Shown piece after piece: positions 37,701 to 48,700 of a DNA stretch of 64,000 bases (its first letter is position 1; each line of letters opens with the position of its first letter). Under the pieces are notes generated by a model. That model made no database searches and was not told the DNA's origin. It worked only from the letters and a program-made list of their open reading frames with translations. The stretch covers positions 185,383-249,382 of the forward strand of contig VFFE01009182.1 in assembly GCA_008921705.1 (NCBI GenBank), given 5' to 3'. Both the position numbers and the translations under genes were made by a program. Source of the stretch: Burhinus oedicnemus (lineage: Eukaryota; Chordata; Aves; Charadriiformes; Burhinidae).

Positions 37701-39568
37701 TTTGTTTTTTTTCTTCAAAAATTACAAGAAACTAGGGAAGTTTAGGAGAACATTATACACCAAAGACTATGTCTAAACCCACATCAGAAAGTAAAAGGGG
37801 CAGAGGGAAAAGGAGTGGAATGAACATTTAAACATTTGAAATCATATTAAGTAGTTTGGTTACGAGACAATGCAGTGCAGTTCTACCTGTTGGAAAGGTT
37901 TCACTTTACATTTTATGGACTATCTTGTTATACATATTTCTCTTACATATACATTAGATATACCTATTTGACATATTTCATAATCACAATAGAACATGTC
38001 CTGATACATGACACTAAGAAATCATGTGTTTAAATGTATGCCATTCAGTTTTAACTTATTGTTTGTCATGTCTTATTGAACAGAATTTTCACATTAACTA
38101 CAAGGGTAGTTAATACTTCATCAGAATACTGATTCTGCTATTTAAATTATCCATAGCTCACTTAAGTTTGAATCTTTTTATTTTATTTTATTCTTTGCTT
38201 CTGTTGAATATACTTGTCATATATCTCAACTTTTGGCTGAAATGTGTATTTTGGCTATGATATTATTCAGCTTATCTCTTAGGTCCTTGGAAATACTGTT
38301 TTTCCCTCAAGTGAAAAAACCCTCACAAAACAGTTCACCCTAAAAAGCTAATCAGCCAGCTAGCAGCATTCCACCATTTGTTCTGTTTTTACTTGATCAT
38401 GGATTCCACCAAAGTCATGTATGAATTAAAATAAAACCTTTTTTTGCAGCTGAAGAGCATAACTGGAGGTAGTAAACAGTTCTGTGAAAGGGGGCACAAA
38501 CGATAGAGTTTGGGAATGGAAAGCTCTTGGTGTGTTTTGCGCACTTTCTGAGCACAGCTAGTGGATTAGGCTTCTCAAAGGAGCCCTTCATGTCACTTGC
38601 ATACATGGTATCTTGTACAACTGATCCCAGTGGGGTTTACACCAAGCTACTCTTTTGGAAATAAGCAGCAGTAGAACCTTTGAGGGAACTTTCATGCTAA
38701 AAAACCTGAAGGTACCTGAAGAATTTAAGCAGTTCTAGGATCAGATACGTACTAGGTAGAATGTTTTCAGATCCCAGTTGTGGAACACCTGAATTCCACT
38801 GAAAACATTATACAGGAGCCTGAATTCCTTCTTTGTACACAGCTTTAGGTGACCATACCAGAAATGTGACTTTCTCTTATACCCTGGGGTACCCCCTTGA
38901 GCTGAGGAAGAAACTAACATTTTGGCAGTAGATTCTCTTCTGTGTCTCTTAATGTCTTTCTCCTTCCCACCTACACTGTTTATAAACTCCCTAACTGAGG
39001 GAAAATGCAGCTGCCTTTGGGTTTCTGCTAGGTATGGGTCCCGGCAGCAGGAGCAAAGCTGTTGCCAAGGCTGCAGGTTATGTTTCTGGTACATTGCAAT
39101 AGAGCCATTTCTACCTGTTAGGAAACAGCCCAGGTTTCATCTCGGCCTTAGCAATATGAAGCTCCTTTTCTTACTTAGCTGCAGTGGAAGTTCTCTACCA
39201 TAGATAGGACTGACTTTGTTACTTGGGATCAAGCCACACAGTCCGCTTGCAGAATTATTTGATACATGATGTAAATCCATTGGTCATTAGTTGTATGTTT
39301 TGAGATATTTTTTTTTTAGGCAAAATCTCACGTGGCTGAAGAGTTTTGCTAATGTAGGAGAAGGTAGACTATAATTTTGGACTAAGAACTGCCTAGGCCA
39401 GTTGAGAAAAGAGCATTTAATTTCATTTCTTGCTGCAAATATCCTCAAATTGCTAGTTCGCAGGCATCTCTTGGCACCATATCAGCAGTGTGCCTGATAT
39501 CTGAGTCTGCTTTGCATCAGCAGTGGAAGTATTTGCTTACCGCTCAGCTCATCGCATGTGTTGTTTGT

Positions 39569-39582
39569 AGTGCCATAGCAAC
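39569..39582 (+). promoter_or_regulatory. X-box-like RFX site, RGS22 promoter
   Basis: AGTGCCATAGCAAC fits 13 of 14 positions of RYYNYYATRRNRAC (position 2 is off), with the GCCAT-AGCAAC core of vertebrate RFX sites. It lies 180 bases before the RGS22 ATG in a short GC-rich patch (39590-39670). Function is inferred. Confidence 0.5.
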
Positions 39583-39761
39583 CCTGCTTGCTGTGAGCCA
39601 CGCAGCAGAGCCAGCCCGCCCTGGTGCAGACCAGCACTCCCCAGGCAGGCCCAGGAACTCTGCAGCTTCTATTTCTGGTCTGCAGTCAAGGATTTCACCT
39701 TTGCAAATAAGGTCGTAAGAATGTAGGTGTGGATGCCGGCCCTTATGCGTGTAGATTCAGG

Positions 39762-39786
39762 ATGCAGTCGAAGAGGCTTACCACTG
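39762..39786 (+). CDS. RGS22: RGS22 coding exon 1
   Basis: Only 25 coding bases, MQSKRLTT plus one base, then donor GTACGT. The ATG is supported by similarity to the human start and by phase agreement with the next exon (G + AG gives Glu9). Confidence 0.85.
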
Positions 39787-42700
39787 GTACGTAGGGCTTT
39801 CCACGCAGGGTGGTAGACTGACTGTGTCAGACAGGGGATCTAACCCCAGGGTGATTGTCTTGGGTATAGAGGTGGTGATAAAAAACAGGGAGATTTTGAA
39901 CTGCTAGATTTAAACTTACCCAGCAAAATTTATCAATCCGAAGAGAGAACTTCAGTCCCTTCAAATGGCATCACAAAAGATGAAATATTCTCCTAGAATG
40001 AGTGAGATTTGGTTATCTGGGAACACCCACAATTACACTTTTTGAAATTTTATCATATGATTCATAATATTTGCTGTTCAAGGCTCCCAGAGTCTCACAC
40101 AACTCTGTATTTTCATTAAAACCAGCAAGCTTCTAGTAATCAGTTTTGCAGAGGAAAACTGACAAGAAGTTAACTGATACGTATGTGAAATAATCTAGTT
40201 AAATAATACTTTAATTATATTTAAATCATTCTTGTGATACTCAACCTTTTTATGCATAGGTCAACATCACTGCATGTTCTTAGAGTTTATTTTGTTTCCT
40301 CAGGCTGAGTTATTTTACTTCAGAATATCCAGGAAGGTTGTCATGCCTCACTACTTTTTGCTTCTGTTCAGTAATCATAGTTGAACAAGCCTGATTGTAT
40401 TGCTTGGATAACGTACGATATTTCATTTTTGTATTTCAGAGCCTCCGTGTATAACAGAAGAAGTGTTTGTAAGTACGCTTTATAAGGCTTGATCATTCAT
40501 TTTGTTGTGCAACTGTAAAGCAAAAAAAAAAGATTTTGGAAACTGTTGTATGGTTTCTCATTTCTTTCCTCTGTGTAAGTAAGGAGTACTTGTAATTTCT
40601 TACAATTTTCTCAGACAAAGAAATATTTAGTTTGAAAATAATTAGAAAAAAAAAGTAACAGGGAACTATGGAGAATAAGGATGGAAATGGAAAGGAAAAT
40701 GAAATAGGATAAATAAAGGAAACAATCAACTGGAAGGTTAAACATGACAGGTTTAACAATCTTCTCCTTACTTTACCTTTTCTGCCCTTTGCTCTCAGCT
40801 CATTGTAGGATTTCCCTGATGTTTGTCCTCTCATTTGAAAGGTACCTATGTTTGTCTGTTACCTTATATGAAATGAAACCTTAAATCTTGCAGCTTAGGT
40901 AACGTTTGCCTCTTCCCCATTTTGGATGCTTTTGTAACTGTGTATTTTAAAGTATTGCTATTCCTTTTGAGAGCCTCATGATATTATTTTATTTATACTG
41001 TTTATTATCATAAACAGAATCAATATGAATTCAGGTAGAGATAAACAATATATATAGCAGATATTTAGCATATGTAAATATGTACATGAGAACATCTCTG
41101 AACTGCATATTTACATTGCATTAAGCCTTGATTCTGCAGGCTATTTCATGTGACTAGACATGGCTGACTCCAGGTGAACTTCACACAAGGACATGAAGCT
41201 GTCAGACTTCTATGCAGGATCAGGGGTTTATACTAACTTTAACTTTTGACATTTAAAGATACCATTTATTATCTGTTTTTCAAGAGTGGAGAGGTATTTA
41301 TCATTTTAGTGGGTGCTGCAATGTGAAATGCAAGCATTTCAAGATGGTGGCACTTTAACCCAAGTTCAGCTTCTCCTTTGGTGTCTAATAATATTTCTAT
41401 GTTTCTGTACCTTTTCATGATTGCAGTAACAAAGGAAGCTATCAAATACTATAGATAAAAAGTCATTAGGTTTGTTTCCACAAAACACCTAAGAAATGGT
41501 TATATACCATTGCCAAAATGATTTAAAAATTCCTTTGCAATTTAAAAGAGTGACAGAAATCAGGACCAGGATACTCCTATTTGTACACAAATTGCATGAA
41601 GGCAAAACTGCAGTTTTGGACCAATTTTTAGCACACCTTGACCTTCAGTTGCAATTGTAAGGCAGCTTTTTCTAGTCATAGTTTGAACTGTGCAGCAGGA
41701 AAGATGGTATGGGAAGAAATGAAACAAAATGCTTCCTGACACAAAAAGCTAAGCTATAGTATTGTATATACAACTCCATAACCTATAATGTGCAAATACG
41801 AGAGTGCAATTACGTTTTCAAATGAAAATAAGACTGACCACAAAAAAACCTCCAAAACTCAGAGGAAAGTATATTGTGTATAGATGCAGTAAGATCAGTT
41901 AAGTAGTAAAGCTTGCATTAATAAGATCATAAACATTTTATTGATTAATCAACCACTGTGTTTACATTTCTTGCTGTTATATGGGACTATAGAGAATTAT
42001 ATCCTTGGCAAATTAAAAACACATGTTACCTGCATATTCTTAAAGAGCTTATACTTCAGCCAGTAATAAACAAATTGTTTTGAATAAGTCCTTTGAAACA
42101 ATAAAATATGTACATGGGATATTATCATATCTAGCCGTCTTCAGATTTGTCCTTAACAGTGTCAAATCTAATTGTGCATTACCCAAACCAAATGTAAGGC
42201 AGACTGCAGCTTGTTTCTAATGAATTTTTTTGTTAGTTGTGTTAACACATGCTGAATTTAGATTTCTGGATCTGATTGATTGCTTAGCGACATTAGCGAG
42301 AGGATTTTTTGTTGACTTCAAAATGCTTTGGGTTAGACACCTTGGTAAATTCTGCTATTTAATCAGTGCCCTAACATCTCTAGGCCCATGGTACTGCAAC
42401 TGCATTTGACCATGGGCCTGTGATCCAAATAAAGCATGATCTGTGTAATGCCGAAAGCCTTTCTTTCAGTGTTGTCAACGTTTTCCAGGAATGAGCATGA
42501 GGTAACTTGCCTGTCATGTATCAGTCATAGCAGCAATCACAAGTGCTAAGGAATAAATGTTGGCACTCTAATCATAGAATAATAGAATGCTTTAGGTTGG
42601 AAGGGACCTTAAAGATCATCTAGTTCCAACCTCCCTGCCATGGGCAAGGACACCTCCCACTAGACCTGGGTGCTCAAAGCCTCATCCAATCTGGCCTTGA

Positions 42701-45700
42701 ACACTTCCAGGGATGGGGCCTCCACAGCTTCCCTGGGCAACCTGTTCCAGTGCCTCACCACTCTCATTGTGAAAAATTTCTTCCTGAGATCTAATCTAAA
42801 TCTAGCCTCTTCCAGTTTGAAGGCATTACCCCTTGTCCTATCACTACATGCCATGGTAAAAAGTCCCTCTCCAGCTTTCTTGTAAGCCTCCTTTAAGTGC
42901 TGGAAGTCTGCTATAAGGTCTCCCCGGAGCCTTCTCTTCTCCAGGCTGAACAACCCCAACTCTCTCAGCCTATCCTCATAGCGGAGGTGCTCTAAGCCTC
43001 TGATCATCTTCGTGGCTCTCTTCTGGACCTGCTCCAACAGGTCCATGTCCTTCTTATGTTTGGGGCTTCAGAGCTGGACACAGTATTCCAAGTGGAGTCT
43101 CATGAGAGCAGAGTAGAGGGGCAGAAACACCTCCCTTGACCTGCTGGCTTTTTGATGCTGCTTCTTTTGATGCAGCCCAGGATACAATCGGCCTTCTGGG
43201 CTGCAAGTGCACATTGCTGGCTCCTGTTGAGCTTCTCATCCACCAACACCCCCAAGTCCCTCTCCTCGGGGCTGCTCTTGATCCATTCTCTCCCCCGCCT
43301 GTATTTGTGCTTGGGATTGCCCCAACCCACATGCAGGACCTTGCACTTGGCCTTGTTGAATTTCATGAGGTTGGCATGGGCCCAACTCAGAAGCCTGTCC
43401 AGGTCGCTCTGGATGGCATTCCTTCTCTCTAGCGTGTCGACCACTCCACACAGCTTGGTGTTGTTGGCAAACTTGCTGAGGGTGCACTCAGTCCCTACAT
43501 CCTGTCACCAACAAAGATGTTAAATAGTACCGGTCTCAGTACTGACCCCTAAGGAATGCCATTTGTCACTGCTCACCACTTGGACATCAACCCGTTGACC
43601 ACAACTCTTTGAGTGCGACTGTCCAGCCAGTTCCTTATCCACCAAGTGGTCCATTGGTCAAATCCATGCCTCTCCAATTTAGAGACCAGGATGTCATGTG
43701 GGACAGTGTCAAATGCCTTGCACAATTCCAGGCAGATAACATCTGTTGCTCTCCCCTTATCCACCAAGGCTGTAACGCTGTTGTAGAAGGCCACTAAATT
43801 TATCAGGCATGATTTGCCCTTAGTGAAGCCATGTTGGCTGCCACCAATCACCTCCTTATTTTCCATATGGAAAAGTTTAGAAGATTTTCCAGGAGGATCT
43901 GCTCCGTGATCTTATCAGGCACAGAGGTGAGACTGACTGGCCTGTAGTTCCCCAGGTCTTCTTTTTTACCCTTTTTAAAAATTGAGGTTATGTTTCCCCT
44001 TTTCCAGTCAGTGGGAACTTCACTGGACTGCCATGACTTACTTCTCAAATATGATGGATAGTGGCTTGGCAACTTCATCTGCCGGTTCCCTTAGGACCCA
44101 CGGATGAATCTCATCAGGTCCCATGGACCTGTGCACCTTCCTGTTCCTCAGCTGATCTTGGACCTGGTCTTCTCCTACAGTGGACAGTTCCTCATTCTCC
44201 CAGTCCCTGCCTTTACCTTCTGCAGCTTGGACGGTGTGGTTAGAGCCTTTATGAGTGAAGACCGAGGCAAAAAAGTTGTTGAGTATCTCCGCCTTCTCCA
44301 TGTCCTGGGTGACCAGGTGTCCTGTTTTCTTCCTGAGTGGGCTCACATTTTCCCTAGTTGTCTTTTTGTCACTGATATACCTATAAAAGGCTTCCTTGTT
44401 GCCCTGGCTGGACAAACACCATCAGGTCTGGTTCTGTCTTGTCATGCAGCACACAGGGGCCTTCCTAAGTTCATATTAAAGTAGATTAGCTCAAGATTTC
44501 TTCCTTACCTAAGTACAAGCTGTCTCTAATTAGGTTAGACACTGTGGAGTTTGTATCAAGATACTGCCTGCCTACAAGTGACACCACGTAGACTGTGCAT
44601 AACCCCTCTTTAACACAGTTGCTCCCTAGCTCATTTCAGTGCTATGAACGAGAATGCTATGAAAGAGAAAAAAGATTTGCGTCGCAAGACCTTTGCTGAT
44701 ATCAGCAAATACATTTGATTTAGATGCATTCTCCTTGTGTTGCAAGGCAGAAATAATAGAATATTAAAGAAACTGAAACTACTAAAAATTGTTCAGAAGT
44801 CTTCATTATACTGAAGACAGATTTCTGAAGACCAATGGAATAATCTACTTTTACCTGCTGTTGAATTGAAATGGGGGTGGGGGTGGTGGTATTTAGTGCA
44901 GTGGAAGTAAGATTTGGATCCATATTTATTGATTTGTCAATAGCAAAAAAAATTAATTTCTATTCTACAGTTTTTCAGTCTTATTAACAAGATTTAAAAT
45001 AAAGGAGTCAGAAAGGGTACAAAACCATCTGCAGATGTAGTCTTCACTTCTGATGAGGTCAACAGGAAGCCTCCCAGTTCTGTCAGATTTCAAGTATGGC
45101 ATATACTGCTTGCTTGGTAAACCAAATTACAGATCAGTGAACTTCCTTTTATTCCAAAGATCCCCAAGCAGCAGCGTAGGAGCAGAAGCAGGCTCTGCTG
45201 AACTTTTATACTCCCTTCCTTCCCAGATGCAAAAGAGAAAAGTATAATGTGGGGAATTTCTAGATCATTAGCTTATGCACACTGAAGCTGTTGGATTTAT
45301 GAAGGTTTTATGTGTAAATTTCTTGGCAAAGGATTTACCTTTGCATGTACAGTGATGTGCAATGGCTAGAATATAACAAGGTTGCAATGATAATATTTTC
45401 AGAAGTGGGAAATAACATTTTGCAAAAATTTGCATGTAATATCTGATGGAAAAGTTGTTTGAGGCAACAGTGCATTCAAACCATGTTAGTGCAGATTAGT
45501 ACAAGCCTTGCTTTGTGGTTTTGTCTCTCTGTAGGAAGAATGCTTAGCCACAGATGATATGCTTGTGGACTACTTTAATGAATTTTTGAGTCTTCCGGTA
45601 AGTACCTTACAGAAATTCCTTGCAAAATACAAGAAACGCCTTACTAAGATTAGTAACATTTTGCTTAGAACATTTTGCATTTTGCCACTGGGAAATTAAA

Positions 45701-48700
45701 TGGCTTTTACAATATGTCTATTTTAATGGTAGCAACTCTTACTGTTCAATGTTATTACCTGTGAGGAAAAATAACACAGTATCTGGACTTCTGGAGACAG
45801 ATTTTCTCTTGCAAATTTACATATTTAAATCATGGTGCACCAAAATAATATGAACAGGAAATGAAAAAGAAATGTAAATACTTTTTAAAAAAGCATAAGG
45901 AGTCCACTTTATTCCAGTATCATGACATGCCAACATAACAAATGTTTGTCCTTTTACATTCTTCGGGCCATGCACTCAGTGATTAATAACCACTTTACCT
46001 CAGGAACCAACTCTGTTTCTCTTCATGGCTGTGAAGACCTCAAAGTTGGGGTTCCCCTCCTCTTCCCCTCCGATCCACAGCTAGCAGGATGCAGCCTTAC
46101 ACTGTATTCTGTGTGCTGATCTGGTTGCAGGTAAACCACCATATCCAGTGCCCTATATTTAACCAGTTGCCCTATATTTTGCTCCTTTTCCCCATCAACT
46201 ACCCTGCCTCTCCACGCTCTCATGTGAATCACATGTACTATCCTGCTCCCTCAATGCCGCAGCCTCACCCAACTTCATCTTAGTAGTCTTGGCCCTGACT
46301 ATCCCCATCCTCTCCATCCCCACACGTCCATCCATACTCCCCTCCAGGGTTGCACAGACCTTTCCACAGCGTCACTCATGGCTCCCATGGGGCCCCCAGC
46401 CTATTTACCCCAGACCTGCCCCACAACCTCCTAAAGCATTGCAGCCCAACAAGCTGCACTATGAGAACATATACCCATTTCTGCAACTTGCTTGGTAGGA
46501 ATTACCACCAGCATTAGGAAGGGGCAGAATAGTTCTTGATGCTCATTGGAACTAAGACTATGCTGCAGCCACTATTGAAATAAATTCAGTTATGATTCAG
46601 GCTTACCAAACTGAACTAGACATAGATGTTCTCTCTAAGCCATACCAGAGATGCATGTAAAAGTACACTTAACGGGAGTTGCAGAACTAAGGATGGTAGA
46701 ACAGGCTCCTCATGCCAGTTTTTGATCTTAGAATAAAATCTGAAGGTATTAACTCTATCAGAGTGTGGGGTTTGTGCACAGCAGTGATATTGACTTCTCT
46801 CAGGAACTCAGCCTTTACATGCTTCCACCACACTGCAAGATTCCTAAGAATAATTTTTACAAAGCTAGGGAGCCACAGATGGAAGAAAATGTGTCGTGTG
46901 AGGGCTGTGTTTTTTCCTCTTTCTCCCCCCACCCTTCCTGCTTTAGGATATCTGCCTAAATCCAAGCCCGACTGCATAGCTTTTAAACTCAGGCCTCCTT
47001 CCATGTGCCAGATTGTTCTTAGCACAGGAATACCATCCTCCATGCCTTTGCTGCTTATTTGGAAACTATGCTTCAAGTTTTCCCCAAATCATAGAGGATG
47101 GAGCGGGTAAGAAGTTCAGCCTGCTTAGTCTCTGGGTCTCCTTGGACATGCACAGATTTCAGGACATCTATTAGAGGCCAAAATTCTCCTTGGCCTCAGA
47201 GGGCTCCTCGGCCCGCAGTCCTGGCGCAGCTCAGCAGCTCTGAACTGCAGCAATTGTCCAGGCACTCCTGACAGCTCTGGAAGCCCACAGAACAGAGTTC
47301 AGACAGTCCTGAGTAAACACTGTTTTGTGCTGGTAATCTTGGTAGGTTTCTATGATGACACATGGTCTCTCTTGTATATATTTACATATCTTCATGAAAA
47401 CAGAGGCTCTATTAGCTATTTTTATCTTTAATGTTCTCATAATTTGTTTTATTTTCTCTTTGATCTTTTCCTGAGGATTTACCCTCTTCACGATTAAGTT
47501 CTATTAAAGCCTTGAGTTCTGTGGTTTGAATACCTTATATTCCCAATTTCCCTCTCCTTCTCAGAAGGCTTCTACTAAAACACTGCATTGGAATTTCCAT
47601 TGCTTTATTCTTGTTGTGTTTATACGCTGTTGCCTGGGAACAGTATTACCCAGGTGTGCTAGTAGTTAGGCAACAAGTTAAACTGAAAATATTGTGTGAC
47701 TTGATACAAGAAATCAGGGGTAGCATATGCTTATTTTAAGAGACTGCGTCTGTGTTGATTTATAATGCACCACTAGTGTATGGAAAATTGTATCTCTGGG
47801 GACTTGCTATAGCAGCAGCAGAAATTTTTTTTCTTTGATTTACAGTATATCCTTTAAATGATCCTGTTGTTATAATAGTATTCAATACAATCTGGCATGA
47901 TATCTAGGTAGTCCAAAGATCTATATACTGTAATGAAGGGTAGTTTGTACAGAAAATATTTCTGAAAGATAAAATAATACAAAAACCCTCGTGAGGGCAC
48001 TTGTTGCCAGTAGTACAGTGATTTCACAGTAGCAGAAAAAAATTACATGACATACAAACGAGTTATACCTTCCTTAGTAACTAATCTAAAATGAAAGATG
48101 TAAGAGAAACATTGGCCTGGATACATTTCCATTTCTAGCCTGTCAGGCATCCCTAGAATTCGAATCTTTGATCCATGTATTTAAAACATCCAAGAACATT
48201 TTTATCCAGGAATGAAAATTCAGAAGTCAGAAATAGCCTTTCAATTCAGTATTGGAGGCCTCAGTAAGAAAGCACAGTAATGTCAACTTGTTTCTCCTGC
48301 ACTCTACAAGCTGCCTGCTACTTGTTCCACCCCAAGTCCATACTGGGGCATTACCCCTCATTTTCCAGTTACCAGTGGAACAGGTCCTGATGAAGATACA
48401 CTCTTCTTTGCGACCTCGAGGAGTTGCACTGGAGACAAAAGAGCTAACTGCACCGCAGTTGAAGCATTTCAGAAGATGGCACTCTTGGTGGCAAGTCCCT
48501 TGCTGTGGGTTTCCCTTGCAGTAGAAAGCTACCAAGTGACCACAATTTTATCAACTTCAGGTTTGAAGATTAATTCTTTTGAAAGTCGTTCTCACTATAA
48601 AAGCTCTCTGCTGAGTAAACTGGGATCCAGGATTTGATGCATTGATGATTTTGAAAATAATCAAAGCCCAAGTAATAAAGTTTGGGCCAACCGGTCTTTC

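Larger units (their letters stand above)
27086..39550. other. gene-free interval between FBXO43 and RGS22
   Basis: About 12.5 kb with no exon, RNA gene or CpG island recognised. Two stretches (27800-27900 and 31541-31790) look like very old CR1/L3-type LINE debris in reverse orientation. Short ORFs have no family resemblance. Confidence 0.5.
40469..45534 (+). other. RGS22: RGS22 intron 2
   Basis: Contains a 1.9 kb CR1, a short inverted repeat (42382-42419) and a G-rich run (44873-44889). The rest is unremarkable. Confidence 0.8.

Noticed and set aside
42660..43046. 128-codon minus-strand gene
   Set aside because: It is the C-terminal part of CR1 ORF2 in a truncated, broken element.
46687..47110. 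129- and 132-codon ORFs on opposite strands
   Set aside because: They overlap each other, have no recognised motif, and lie inside an RGS22 intron.
48227..48535. Cys-rich minus-strand ORF resembling a zinc-knuckle protein
   Set aside because: Cysteine spacing fits no known zinc motif; a comparable ORF exists on the opposite strand; no splice context.
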